Origin: Magnetovibrio sp.
Lineage (GTDB): Bacteria > Pseudomonadota > Alphaproteobacteria > Rhodospirillales > Casp-alpha2
NCBI GenBank assembly: GCA_002690705.1
Contig: NZFO01000011.1
Location: 217,255 to 281,254 of the forward strand
Direction: 5' to 3'
DNA: 64,000 bases
Shown here: piece by piece, positions 36,103 through 45,546 of the stretch
How positions within the stretch are numbered: position 1 is the stretch's first letter
How the letters are laid out: the number at the start of each line of letters is the position of its first letter
The notes under the pieces: model-generated
The model's input: only the letters and a program-made list of their open reading frames with translations
Database searches by the model: none
What the model was told of the DNA's origin: nothing
Program-made: the position numbers and the translations under genes

Positions 36103-37248
36103 GTGATGGCTAACCTTCATGTTTTAACTCTGCTCTCGGCAATTATTTGGGTTTATCTGATGTTTTTCCGAATTGGATTTTGGCGTGCAGACCAATACCT
36201 AGGAGAACCTCTCGAGCGCGAGGTTTGGCCGGAAGTTGTTGCTATCATTCCTGCTCGCAACGAAGAACAGACCATCGGGCGGACCGTTGGTGCCGTGCTC
36301 GGACAAGACTATCCTGGAAAATTCAAGATCGTTGTCGTCAACGATTGCAGTGATGACGATACAGCTATCGCTGCTGGCGAGTCAGATAAATTATACGTAA
36401 TAGATAGTCTCCCCATGCCCTCTTTTTGGACGGGAAAACTATGGGCTGTGGAACAAGGTATTGAAATGGCTAAGGAAGTCATGCCTGATGCAAAATATAT
36501 ATGGCTATCGGATGCGGATATTGAACACGATTCAAAAAATCTGTGGCGACTGGTTGGAAAGGCGGAGGAGGAGAATCGACATTTAGTCTCTTTAATGGTG
36601 AAACTGCGGACGGAGAGCTTTTGGGAGCAACTCTTAGTCCCTGCATTTGTATTTTTTTTTCAAAAACTATACCCGTTTCCGGCGGTAAATATTGCGGAAA
36701 ATAGCATAGCAGCAGCAGCGGGGGGGTGCATGTTGGTGCGACGAGAGAGCTTGGACAAAGTAGGAGGGGTTAAAACTATAAAAAGTGAACTTATCGATGA
36801 TTGCGCGTTGGCCCGTCAAATAAAAACACAAGGCTCGATATGGATTGGCTTAACACGGCGAACACAAAGTCTTCGCGCGTGCGAGAGCCTCGGGGAAATT
36901 TGGGATATGGTGGCGCGGACAGCTTTCGTTCAACTACGTTATTCCTTAACAATATTGTTGTTAACTATCGCAGGAATGATTGTGATATATATAGTGCCTC
37001 CGATTGGGCTAATTTTAGGAAGTTTAATGGGTAACCTTGGGTGTGCGGCTCTTGGCTTTGCAGCTTGGTCCATGATGTTATTTGTTTATGCGCCTACCGC
37101 AGGGCTTTATAACCAATCTTTTTTATGCGGTATTTTGCTTCCTATCATCGCTTTTTTGTATTTATTGATGACCGTTTCTTCTGCTTTACGACATTGGTTC
37201 GGAAGGGGTACCCCTTGGAAAGGCCGGACGTATGATGCTGATGTATAA
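36103..37248 (+). CDS. hpnB: Hopanoid-associated glycosyltransferase HpnB
   Basis: GT2-family, GT-A-fold membrane glycosyltransferase of 381 residues. An N-terminal membrane helix is followed by VVAIIPARNEEQTIGRTV, the metal-site region SDADIEH, and the acceptor-site region SELIDDCALARQIK. Several hydrophobic helices close the protein (for example YSLTILLLTIAGMIVIYIV). HpnB has long been linked to hopanoid clusters, but its exact product is not established. Two bases separate it from hpnC, and it may start at GTG 36103 or ATG 36106. Its place between hpnC and hpnD is slightly different from the usual hpnABCDE order. Confidence 0.92.
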   Translation: MMANLHVLTLLSAIIWVYLMFFRIGFWRADQYLGEPLEREVWPEVVAIIPARNEEQTIGRTVGAVLGQDYPGKFKIVVVNDCSDDDTAIAAGESDKLYVIDSLPMPSFWTGKLWAVEQGIEMAKEVMPDAKYIWLSDADIEHDSKNLWRLVGKAEEENRHLVSLMVKLRTESFWEQLLVPAFVFFFQKLYPFPAVNIAENSIAAAAGGCMLVRRESLDKVGGVKTIKSELIDDCALARQIKTQGSIWIGLTRRTQSLRACESLGEIWDMVARTAFVQLRYSLTILLLTIAGMIVIYIVPPIGLILGSLMGNLGCAALGFAAWSMMLFVYAPTAGLYNQSFLCGILLPIIAFLYLLMTVSSALRHWFGRGTPWKGRTYDADV

Positions 37249-37281
37249 AGTAAGCCAAGATGCTCAATCTAAGTTGTTAAA

Positions 37282-38160
37282 ATGAGCGACCCCACCGGTA
37301 CTGAGGCCAGTTTAATTGTTAAATCTGATCCCGTCATACACGCAGAAAATATTGTACGGGTATCGGGAACATCCTTTTACTGGGCTATGCGGTGGTTGCC
37401 TGAGATGCAGCGCAAAGCAATGTACGCCGTTTATGCGTTTTGTCGACAGGTGGATGATGTCGTTGATGGGTGTGGCACAGAAACGGTGAAACTCATAGCC
37501 TTAGGCCGATGGCGAGACGAGATAGAACGGCTCTATATGGGCGCTCCAAGCATGTTAACTACAAAATCACTTTTATGTCCCATCGACAAGTATGGCTTGG
37601 CAAAAGAGGATTTTATGGCGGTCATTGATGGAATGGAGATGGATGCGGGGTCAAGTGTTCGGATTGCTGATATGAGTGAACTGACGCTTTATTGTAATCG
37701 AGTTGCCTGCGCGGTTGGAAGAATGTCAACCCGAGTGTTTGGCATTCCTGATGAGCTTGGGCACCCGTTAGCATTTTCGGAGGGATTGGCTTTGCAGTTG
37801 ACTAATATTTTGCGCGATGTCGTTGAGGATGCTCAGCGCGACCGGTTATATCTCCCAGCTGACTTGTTGCGGGCGCACAGTATGACAGAATTGGATGATT
37901 TAGGCGCGGTACTTAAGAATCCGCAGTTAGCCCAAGCTTGTGATATTTTGTCCGGTGTAGCGGAGAATCATTTCAATAATGCCCTAAAGTTTGCAGCGCA
38001 ATCGGATACCAAAAAAGTACGGCCAGCGGTCATGATGCTACAGGTGTACCGGCGTATCCTGAGGCGTTTACAGTCTCGTGGTTGGGATAATCTTGATCAA
38101 CCTGTCTCGCTCTCAAGGCTAACAAAACTCTGGGTTGCTGTCCGCTATGGTGTGATGTGA
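37282..38160 (+). CDS. hpnD: Presqualene diphosphate synthase
   Basis: Squalene/phytoene synthase family enzyme of 292 residues that condenses two farnesyl diphosphates to presqualene diphosphate, the substrate of HpnC. It has the N-terminal SGTSFYWAMRWLP segment and Asp-rich motifs in CRQVDDVVDG and NILRDVVEDA, followed by RDRLYLPADLL. The stop overlaps the hpnE start (GTGA), so the two are translationally coupled. No FPP synthase gene is in the window. Confidence 0.95.
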   Translation: MSDPTGTEASLIVKSDPVIHAENIVRVSGTSFYWAMRWLPEMQRKAMYAVYAFCRQVDDVVDGCGTETVKLIALGRWRDEIERLYMGAPSMLTTKSLLCPIDKYGLAKEDFMAVIDGMEMDAGSSVRIADMSELTLYCNRVACAVGRMSTRVFGIPDELGHPLAFSEGLALQLTNILRDVVEDAQRDRLYLPADLLRAHSMTELDDLGAVLKNPQLAQACDILSGVAENHFNNALKFAAQSDTKKVRPAVMMLQVYRRILRRLQSRGWDNLDQPVSLSRLTKLWVAVRYGVM

Positions 38161-39458
38161 GTATTGTTCGACCTCACGCGAAGAGTGTAGTGGACGACCA
38201 CGTGCATGTTATCGGGGCTGGTTTAGCAGGATTATCCGCCGCAGTTCGGTTGGTTAAAGCGGGAGTAAAAGTGAGCATCTACGAGGCCGGCAGTGAAGCT
38301 GGTGGACGCTGCCGATCATTTTTTGATAGTCGTTTGGGCTGTCGTATTGATAATGGTAATCACTTAATTTTGAGCAGCAATCACGCCGTTATGGATTATC
38401 TTCAAATTATTGAAGCGGAAAATACACTTCATGTTCACGAAGAGGCAGTAATTCCTTTCGTTGACCTGGAGGAGGATATTCGCTGGAAAATTTTACTCAA
38501 AAAAAGGTTGGGGCTTTGGGCTCTACTTTTCCCGTCGCAGAGAGTCCCTGGCACCCGCTTGATAGACTATGTGACCGCATTAAGGCTGGTATGGGCTGCG
38601 GATGACAAAGCCATAGGTCAGTGCCTTAAAACTTCAGGGTCACTGTGGCGGCGGTTTTGGTCCCCATTATGTGTGTCCGTATTAAACACTGATCCGGCGT
38701 TGGCTTCAGCAAAACTTTTAAGGGCAGTAGTGTGGGAGACCTTCATCAGCGGTCCAGCAGTCACTAAGCCATTGGTGCCCAAGGATGGATTGAGTGAGAC
38801 GTTTGTCAATCCGGCACTGACGTTTCTGAAGGAGCATAATGCTGATTTCAAATTTAATTTTTCTGTGCGGAAACTGGATTACTCAAATGGACGTGTCGCA
38901 AGGCTTTTAGGGCGGGACAGTGCCGTCGACGTTGCACGAAGAGATATGGTTGTTCTTGCTTTGCCTCCATTCGCTACACAAAAATTATTACCGGAATTAG
39001 GCGTGCCCGATAAATATGAGCCCATAATTAATGGGCATTTCCGACTTCGTGAATTGGAGCATGAAAGATCGTTCATTGGCATTGTTGGTGGCACTGCTGA
39101 GTGGCTATTTTGGCGTGATAACATTGTGTCGACGACCGTCAGTTCAGCCAAAGCACTTTTGAATAAAACGAATGAGGAGTTGGCGATGCGGTTATGGTGT
39201 GACATTTCCCGCGTGTTTAGCCTCCGCCAAGCAGAACTGCCTCCTTACAGGATTATTAGGGAAAAGCGAGCGACATTCACGCAAACTCCCGAGCAAGTTC
39301 AGAAACGGCCCAAAATGGCAACAGCATTTGCGAATCTATGGCTGGCTGGTGATTGGATCGATACGGGCCTTCCTGCAACGATCGAAGGCTCGGTTCGTTC
39401 TGGCGAGCATGCTGCTAGGGCCGTAATAAAAAATATTAAAATCTATCAAGGACCTTGA
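38157..39458 (+). CDS. hpnE: Hydroxysqualene dehydroxylase
   Basis: FAD-dependent amine oxidase/phytoene desaturase-like protein of 433 residues that reduces hydroxysqualene to squalene. The dinucleotide-binding motif VHVIGAGLAGLSAAVRLVKA occurs near the start, followed by SEAGGRCRSF. The C-terminal FAD-contact segment NLWLAGDWIDTGLPATIEGS ends the protein. It begins at GTG 38157, overlapping hpnD. A short palindrome spans its stop codon. With HpnC and HpnD it gives a complete route from FPP to squalene without a canonical squalene synthase. Confidence 0.94.
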   Translation: MSIVRPHAKSVVDDHVHVIGAGLAGLSAAVRLVKAGVKVSIYEAGSEAGGRCRSFFDSRLGCRIDNGNHLILSSNHAVMDYLQIIEAENTLHVHEEAVIPFVDLEEDIRWKILLKKRLGLWALLFPSQRVPGTRLIDYVTALRLVWAADDKAIGQCLKTSGSLWRRFWSPLCVSVLNTDPALASAKLLRAVVWETFISGPAVTKPLVPKDGLSETFVNPALTFLKEHNADFKFNFSVRKLDYSNGRVARLLGRDSAVDVARRDMVVLALPPFATQKLLPELGVPDKYEPIINGHFRLRELEHERSFIGIVGGTAEWLFWRDNIVSTTVSSAKALLNKTNEELAMRLWCDISRVFSLRQAELPPYRIIREKRATFTQTPEQVQKRPKMATAFANLWLAGDWIDTGLPATIEGSVRSGEHAARAVIKNIKIYQGP

Positions 39459-39460
39459 TA
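39444..39460 (+). terminator. Short palindrome over the hpnE stop, possible weak terminator
   Basis: TATCAAG-GAC-CTTGATA forms a seven-pair hairpin spanning the hpnE TGA. A run of T begins only nine bases later, so termination would be partial at best. It could reduce read-through into shc. Confidence 0.3.
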
Positions 39461-39574
39461 TTGCGGAGGTTTTTTGAGACAAACCGTATATTATGTAGTT
39501 ACACTAATGACGAAGTCGCTGCGTGCCAGTTAATCATCTCATAAACGGGATGCTGCCGAATTAAGGCTAAAAGC

Positions 39575-41533
39575 ATGGTAATAATGGATCGTCGAGCCTC
39601 TCCAGCAGAACATCTTCAAGCTTCCGATGAACGAGAAATCGATGGAGTTATTGAAGACGCTCGCAACTGGTTGAAAAAGCGTCAAGCGACAGATGGGCAT
39701 TGGGCGTTTGAGCTAGAGGCCGACGCAACTATTCCGGCAGAATATATTTTCCTCAATCACTTTTTGGGAACGATTGATAACAATATAGAGTCAAAGCTCG
39801 CGATCTATCTGCGAAATATACAGGAAAAGCATGGTGGATGGCCGCTCTATCATGACGGCGATTTCGATATGAGTGCTTCGGTGAAAGCATATTATGCGCT
39901 AAAGATGACCGGTGATGCTCCTGAAGCTGCGCACATGGCCCGTGCCCGGGCTGCTATTCTCGTTAATGGGGGGGCGGCAAAGGCAAATGTTTTCACGAGA
40001 ATTGCATTAGCGCTTTTTGAGCAAGTTCCGTGGCACGCTGTTCCAGTAATTCGGGTTGAGGCTTTATTGTTACCCCGATGGGCGCCATTTCACATGGATA
40101 AGGTCTCGTATTGGTCACGAACGGTCATGGTACCCTTGTTAGTCTTGGCGTCACTTAGGCCCAAAGCAGCTAACCCGCGTCAGGTGAATATTCAAGAGCT
40201 TTTTTTAACGCCGCCAGCGGAAGAAAAAGAATACCTCGTTAATCCTACAGGCCATTGGCTGGGTTTGTTGATGCTTGGAATCGACCGATTGGCACATCCA
40301 CTCCAACGTTTCATTCCTGGTTTTTTAACCCGACGTGCTATTGAAAAGGCAATGCACTTCGTTATCGAACGGCTTAACAGTGAAGACGGCTTAGGTGGAA
40401 TTTTTCCGGCCATGGCAAATGCGGTCATGGCATTTGAAGCACTAGGGTATGACCGCGATCATCTCCATTATCAAATAGCTCGTGATTCAATTGATAAGCT
40501 TCTGGTATTCGACGATGAGAGTGGGTATTGCCAACCGTGCTTGTCACCAGTCTGGGATACGGGACTTGCAGCACATGCACTATTAGAAACGGGTAATGTG
40601 GCGGATACACGCGATCTTCAACGAGCAGGGGACTGGTTAGTTCAGCGTCAAATTCTCGATGTTGCTGGTGACTGGGCAGTCAATGCGAGGCACTTGCGAC
40701 CGGGAGGTTGGGCTTTTCAATACTCGAATGATCATTATCCAGATGTGGACGATACGGCTGTTGTAGTGATGGCTCTTCATCGGTTAAACCCAGAACGTTA
40801 TCGTGATGCGATTAACCGCGGTGCAGAATGGATAATTGGCATGCAAAGTCGAAATGGAGGATGGGGCGCATTTGACATTGATAATGAGTATTATTTCCTC
40901 CAGCACATACCGTTTGCTGACCATGGTGCACTGCTTGACCCTCCGACGGCCGATGTGAGCGCTCGCTGCCTATCGATGTTGGCGCAATTGGGTTACGATA
41001 ATGACCATAAATCTATGTCGCGCGTTATAAATTATTTGAAGCGCGAACAAGAGAGAGATGGGTCTTGGTTTGGTCGATGGGGAAATAACTACGTCTACGG
41101 GACTTGGTCCGTTCTGTGCGCACTGAATGCCGCGGGTGAGAACATGCAAGCCCCATATATTCGTAAAGCCGTGGATTGGTTAAAAGGTCGGCAACAGGCT
41201 GATGGAGGATGGGGTGAAGACTGCGCAAGCTACTGGCAACATAGACGGGACGATGTGAAAAGCTCTACGCCGTCTCAAACATCATGGGCGGTCCTTGGAC
41301 TAATGGCAGCAGGAGAAGAAGCAAGCGTTGCAGTTAAGGGTGGCATTGATTACTTGTTACAAAGTCCGCGTGAGGATGGTAAGTGGCAGGAAGAATATTT
41401 TAATGCTGTAGGCTTTCCACGTGTATTTTATCTCCGCTATCACGGGTACAGCGCATTCTTTCCGTTGTGGACTCTTGCCCGGTACCGTAATGTTTCGAGA
41501 GCTGCAGGCTCGCTGCCAAAGTTCGGAATTTAA
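39575..41533 (+). CDS. shc: Squalene-hopene cyclase
   Basis: Monotopic membrane cyclase of 652 residues that folds squalene into hopene or diplopterol. The catalytic DXDD motif is DVDD, starting at Asp390. Several QW repeats are visible, such as QATDGHWAFE, QSRNGGWGAFD and QQADGGWGED. The N-terminal EADATIPAEYIFLNHFLG and the C-terminal YLRYHGYSAFFPLW are family-typical. hpnG starts three bases after its stop. It is the central enzyme of the cluster; no 2-methylase (hpnP) was found nearby. Confidence 0.98.
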   Translation: MVIMDRRASPAEHLQASDEREIDGVIEDARNWLKKRQATDGHWAFELEADATIPAEYIFLNHFLGTIDNNIESKLAIYLRNIQEKHGGWPLYHDGDFDMSASVKAYYALKMTGDAPEAAHMARARAAILVNGGAAKANVFTRIALALFEQVPWHAVPVIRVEALLLPRWAPFHMDKVSYWSRTVMVPLLVLASLRPKAANPRQVNIQELFLTPPAEEKEYLVNPTGHWLGLLMLGIDRLAHPLQRFIPGFLTRRAIEKAMHFVIERLNSEDGLGGIFPAMANAVMAFEALGYDRDHLHYQIARDSIDKLLVFDDESGYCQPCLSPVWDTGLAAHALLETGNVADTRDLQRAGDWLVQRQILDVAGDWAVNARHLRPGGWAFQYSNDHYPDVDDTAVVVMALHRLNPERYRDAINRGAEWIIGMQSRNGGWGAFDIDNEYYFLQHIPFADHGALLDPPTADVSARCLSMLAQLGYDNDHKSMSRVINYLKREQERDGSWFGRWGNNYVYGTWSVLCALNAAGENMQAPYIRKAVDWLKGRQQADGGWGEDCASYWQHRRDDVKSSTPSQTSWAVLGLMAAGEEASVAVKGGIDYLLQSPREDGKWQEEYFNAVGFPRVFYLRYHGYSAFFPLWTLARYRNVSRAAGSLPKFGI

Positions 41534-41536
41534 AAG

Positions 41537-42226
41537 ATGCGGGTTGGAGTAGTTTCCGGATTAAAACGCGAGACAGAATGCCTGATCATCGATAACAAGA
41601 TCCCTGATGATTTGATGGTGTCATATGGCATAGGGCCAGAACTCGCATCGGCTGGGGCTAAGCAACTTATTTTTAAAGGTGCTGATGCTCTTGTTAGCTT
41701 TGGTATCGCAGGTGGCACCGCACCGCACATTAAAGTGGGTACGCTTGTTCTTGCAACAGAGGTGTTAACTGGAGTTGATCGAATAAAAACTACGCGCAAG
41801 TGGCTTGACGCGCTCGCGGCCCTAGTTACTGATGCTTTGGTTATAGCTGAGGGGCCGATTGCTGGTGTTGACAGAATAGCCTCATCGCCGATTTTGAAAA
41901 CACAACTAAACACAGAATTGGGTGCCATTGCATGCGATATGGAGAGTCATGCAATTGGAAGCGTGGCTAAAAAATATGGTATTCCCTTCATTGTTATTCG
42001 CGTAGTCTCTGATCACTGTCATCGAGAGGTACCGAGTTGGCTTTTAGGCTGCATAAACTCTGATGGCCGCGTGAAATACGGCGAGCTCACAGCCGCTTTG
42101 GCACGCAGACCATGGTGTATCGTAAATTTGCTCAGTCTGGCATGTGAGACAAGGAGAGCTTTTAGAGTACTATGCCGCGTCGCTCGCTTGGCGGGCCCGA
42201 GCCTCGGTTTTACCCAAAACCCCTAA
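41537..42226 (+). CDS. hpnG: Hopanoid-associated phosphorylase HpnG
   Basis: Nucleoside phosphorylase-fold protein of 229 residues that removes adenine from adenosylhopane, yielding ribosyl or phosphoribosylhopane, precursor of bacteriohopanetetrol. It shows LVSFGIAGGTAPHIKVGTLV, the CDMESHAIGSVA motif and the catalytic Asp in RVVSDHCHREVP. It is placed directly after shc. Its last 57 bases overlap, on the opposite strand, the end of hpnH, which encodes the enzyme acting just before it. The C-terminal 25 residues are basic and probably dispensable. Confidence 0.93.
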   Translation: MRVGVVSGLKRETECLIIDNKIPDDLMVSYGIGPELASAGAKQLIFKGADALVSFGIAGGTAPHIKVGTLVLATEVLTGVDRIKTTRKWLDALAALVTDALVIAEGPIAGVDRIASSPILKTQLNTELGAIACDMESHAIGSVAKKYGIPFIVIRVVSDHCHREVPSWLLGCINSDGRVKYGELTAALARRPWCIVNLLSLACETRRAFRVLCRVARLAGPSLGFTQNP

Positions 42227-43348
42227 TTTAGTCTCTTCTTCATCGCGCTTTTGCGTCATCGTTTTTACAAGCCCTTCAAAAACGTATTCGGCGTGTCTTT
42301 GATTAGCTAGTTCGATTTCAGGTGCCATTTCACCTGTGGTGCGAACACCTCTGATAAACACAGAGAGAGCCTTCAAAGGGTGCGCGATCATATCTGCAAC
42401 GGCCGTTGCTTCATACCCGCAATGAACCATACAATTTGCACACTTTTCATAGTTACCCGTGCCATAGGCTTCCCAATTTGTCTCTTCCATAAGGTCTTGG
42501 AAGCTTGATGCGTATCCTTCAGATAAAAGATAGCAAGGCCGTTGCCACCCGAAGATATTGCGCGTTGGATTTCCCCACGGTGTACAGTTATAGCTTTGGT
42601 TTCCAGCAAGAAAATCCATAAATAAAGTTGACTGACTAAATCTCCATACTCTAGCCTCAGCCCGACTGAGGATATCACGGAATAGTTGCTTAGTTTTACG
42701 ACGATTAAGAAAATGATCTTGGTTGGGCGCCCGTTCGTAGGCGTACCCCGGTGATACCGTTATGCCCTCTACCCCGAGATCATTCATACAAAAATTGAAA
42801 AACTCCGCCGCTTCATCAGCCGACATTTGGTCAAAGAGAGTGCAGTTCACGTTGACGCGAAACCCGCGTTTTTTCGCTTCACGAATTGCGGAGACAGCTG
42901 TGTCAAATGTTCCCTCTTGATCAACAGCCTTATCGTGATGTTTACGCATTCCGTCCAGATGAACAGAGAATGTTAAATATGGCGTAGGTGTGAACTTATC
43001 GAGTTTCTTCTCGAGAAGCAGTCCATTTGTGCAGAGATAAACAAAGATTTTACGTTGAGTGATACCCAACACAATGTCTCTTATTTCCCGATGGATAAGA
43101 GGTTCACCCCCGGGAATGGAGACGATTGGCGCACCACACTCATCAACCGCTTCTAGACATTCCTCAACAGAGAGGCGTTTGTTGAGGATGTTGTTCTCAT
43201 AATCAATTTTGCCGCAACCGGGGCATGCTAAATTACATCGAAATAACGGCTCCAACATTAGCACTAATGGATAACGGTTAATGCCAAGCAGACGCTGTTT
43301 TATGATATAAGTACCAACTCGTAATTGTTGAATAATGGGAACACTCAT
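42170..43348 (-). CDS. hpnH: Adenosyl-hopene transferase, radical SAM
   Basis: Radical SAM enzyme of 392 residues that adds a 5'-deoxyadenosyl group to diploptene, the first side-chain step. The 4Fe-4S site is Cys38, Cys42 and Cys45 in RCNLACPGCGKID. A GGEPLIH segment contacts SAM. The C-terminal half is the DUF3463-type domain with YEKCANCMVHCGYEATA, which may hold auxiliary cysteines. It is on the opposite strand to the rest of the hpn genes and follows ispH by 11 bases, so the two share a transcript. The tail after about residue 375 (rich in Lys, Glu and Ala) overlaps hpnG antisense. Confidence 0.96.
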   Translation of the reverse strand: MSVPIIQQLRVGTYIIKQRLLGINRYPLVLMLEPLFRCNLACPGCGKIDYENNILNKRLSVEECLEAVDECGAPIVSIPGGEPLIHREIRDIVLGITQRKIFVYLCTNGLLLEKKLDKFTPTPYLTFSVHLDGMRKHHDKAVDQEGTFDTAVSAIREAKKRGFRVNVNCTLFDQMSADEAAEFFNFCMNDLGVEGITVSPGYAYERAPNQDHFLNRRKTKQLFRDILSRAEARVWRFSQSTLFMDFLAGNQSYNCTPWGNPTRNIFGWQRPCYLLSEGYASSFQDLMEETNWEAYGTGNYEKCANCMVHCGYEATAVADMIAHPLKALSVFIRGVRTTGEMAPEIELANQRHAEYVFEGLVKTMTQKRDEEETKLGVLGKTEARARQASDAA

Positions 43349-43359
43349 GGATAAATCCC

Positions 43360-44337
43360 TTATTCCATTCTGCTGATATTTTCTGAGGGTTTTAAAAGTT
43401 CGGTTGGTAGTTTGAAGGTAACGTTTTCTTGAAGTTCTACCAACCTCTCGACTTGCACGTCTCTGAGCTCGGATAAGCGTTCAATGACGCCCTGAACCAA
43501 ACCCTCGGGAGCGGACGCACCAGCCGTTAAACCTACGGCAGCCACACCCTGAAGCCATGACGGTTCTAAATCTGTGGCGTCAGCTATCAGATAACTAGGC
43601 TTGCCAATCGATGTCCCGAGGTCACGTAAGCGATTCGAGTTGGAGCTATTTTGGGCGCCTACAACCAGCAATATATCAACGCTAGGCGCCAATTTGCGAA
43701 CTGCGTCCTGACGGTTTTGCGTCGCATAGCAGATATCCTTTACGTCAGGGCCCACTATTTTTGGAAAACGGCTTTTAAGAGCTTCGATTACCTCCCGTGT
43801 GTCGTCTACACTCAAAGTCGTTTGTGTGACGTAGGAAAGTTCAATTGTATCATCGACATCTAAACTTTTGACGTCGGTAGGAGTATTGACAAGCAAGACA
43901 CCCCCCGGGATTTGACCTCGTGTTCCCTCTACCTCAGGGTGGCCATCATGCCCAATAAGGATAACTTGACGCCCTTTTTTTACATGATTTTGCCCCTCTT
44001 TATGGACTTTAGAAACCAAAGGACATGTTGCATCGACGACTTTAAGCTGGCGTTCATCCGCCGCGTCGACAACACTTGCTGCTACCCCGTGCGCGCTAAA
44101 GATAGCGTGAGCGCCTTCAGGGATATCATCTACTTCTTCTACAAAGATGGCGCCTTTCGCACGAAGTGAGTTGACAACATGCTCGTTATGGACGATTTCA
44201 TGGCGAACATAAACAGGAGGACCATAGCGATCGAGGGCGCGCTCGACTATTTCAATCGCGCGTTCGACGCCAGCACAAAATCCGCGCGGACTTGCCAGCA
44301 CAATCTTTAGAGTTTTCTGTGACGAAGGCATATTCAA
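43360..44337 (-). CDS. ispH: 4-hydroxy-3-methylbut-2-enyl diphosphate reductase
   Basis: Final enzyme of the MEP isoprenoid pathway, making IPP and DMAPP; 325 residues. The three iron-sulfur cysteines are Cys21 in [11 protein letters not shown], Cys105 in [12 protein letters not shown] and Cys203 in [10 protein letters not shown]. The catalytic Glu lies in [11 protein letters not shown]. Its location beside hpnH links isoprenoid supply to hopanoid synthesis and is known in other hopanoid producers. It is divergent from hpnA across 138 bases, which should contain both promoters. Confidence 0.97.
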   Translation of the reverse strand: MNMPSSQKTLKIVLASPRGFCAGVERAIEIVERALDRYGPPVYVRHEIVHNEHVVNSLRAKGAIFVEEVDDIPEGAHAIFSAHGVAASVVDAADERQLKVVDATCPLVSKVHKEGQNHVKKGRQVILIGHDGHPEVEGTRGQIPGGVLLVNTPTDVKSLDVDDTIELSYVTQTTLSVDDTREVIEALKSRFPKIVGPDVKDICYATQNRQDAVRKLAPSVDILLVVGAQNSSNSNRLRDLGTSIGKPSYLIADATDLEPSWLQGVAAVGLTAGASAPEGLVQGVIERLSELRDVQVERLVELQENVTFKLPTELLKPSENISRME

Positions 44338-44475
44338 CTTTCCAATATTGAGGCCACCCTACCAGTGAAATTAAAACATAAACAGTTAATGGTAAAGGGA
44401 TGTTAAATCGTCTTTTACAAAATATGTTAGCCGAACACTAGGATTATTGATCGATCTGGAGCAGTTTATTATTTA

Positions 44476-45465
44476 ATGATATTAGTTACAGGAGCAACGG
44501 GGTTTGTCGGTTCTGCCGTCGTCCGTGCTTTGTTAGCGCGGGGTGAGCCGGTGCGGGTGCTTGTTCGTCCAACGAGTCCACGCAACAATTTGAGTGGATT
44601 GGACGTCGATATTTTCGAGGGTGATTTATTACAGCCGAAGACGTTGGTTCGGGCGGTTGCTGGATGCGAGGCTATTTTTCATGTTGCAGCAGATTACCGG
44701 CTTTGGACACGGGACCCGGGCGCAATGTTTCGAACAAATGTAGAGGGCTCTCTGGCACTGTTTCGGGCAGCCGTAGAGGCAGGTGTTAGCCGCTCAGTTT
44801 ATACGAGCTCGGTTGCGGTGCTAAACAATCACTCCAATAACCCTGGCTATGAAGATGGGCCTGCAGAGTATGCTGATATGATTGGTGTTTATAAACAGTC
44901 TAAATTCCGGGCCGAGCAAGCGGTGCAAGCATTTGGTCAAAACTCAGGCGCAGAAATCGTCATTGTAAATCCATCCACCCCAGTAGGACCTCGAGATATT
45001 AAGCCGACGCCAACTGGCCGCATTATCGTGGAGGCCGCCCGAGGCAAAATGCCCGCCTTCGTAGATACGGGATTGAATATCGTACATGTTGACGATGTAG
45101 CCGAAGGACATCTTTTGGCTTTTGATAAAGGCGTTCCCGGCGAGAGATATATATTAGGAGGGCAGAACATGACACTTCGAGAAATTTTGGCAGAGGTTGC
45201 AAAATTAACGGGAGGTAAGCCACCGACATTGAAGCTACCTCATAACTTGGTTATGCCGATAGCAATTTTTGCTGAGTTGTGGGTCCGGCTAATTGGCGGG
45301 GACGAACCATTTGTGACGGTAGATGGGGTTCGGATGGCCAAGAAAAAAATGTATTTTTCTTCTGCAAAAGCGGAGAGAGAGTTAGGATATACGCCCCGGC
45401 CCGCCACACATGCGTTAGCGGACGCAGTCAAATGGTTCAGTAAAAATGGTTATCTTGCAAGTTGA
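44476..45465 (+). CDS. hpnA: Hopanoid-associated NAD-dependent sugar epimerase HpnA
   Basis: Extended short-chain dehydrogenase of 329 residues. The Rossmann motif is VTGATGFVGSAVVRALLARG at the very N-terminus. The active-site Ser region is YTSSVAV, and the YxxxK motif is YKQSK. A typical NAD-binding segment is FHVAADYRLW. HpnA is regularly found in hopanoid clusters and is thought to modify a sugar or the ribosyl side chain, but its activity is not settled. Immediately downstream the hopanoid genes are interrupted by phosphonate biosynthesis genes. HpnA-like dehydrogenases could also reduce an aldehyde, so a role in that block is possible. Confidence 0.88.
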   Translation: MILVTGATGFVGSAVVRALLARGEPVRVLVRPTSPRNNLSGLDVDIFEGDLLQPKTLVRAVAGCEAIFHVAADYRLWTRDPGAMFRTNVEGSLALFRAAVEAGVSRSVYTSSVAVLNNHSNNPGYEDGPAEYADMIGVYKQSKFRAEQAVQAFGQNSGAEIVIVNPSTPVGPRDIKPTPTGRIIVEAARGKMPAFVDTGLNIVHVDDVAEGHLLAFDKGVPGERYILGGQNMTLREILAEVAKLTGGKPPTLKLPHNLVMPIAIFAELWVRLIGGDEPFVTVDGVRMAKKKMYFSSAKAERELGYTPRPATHALADAVKWFSKNGYLAS

Positions 45466-45546
45466 GTCCCAAAGGAAATCGTTGGCCTGTTATTTATTTT
45501 TAAACACTTACGGAACGCTAGTTATGGAAATTAGGGCCTACACACA

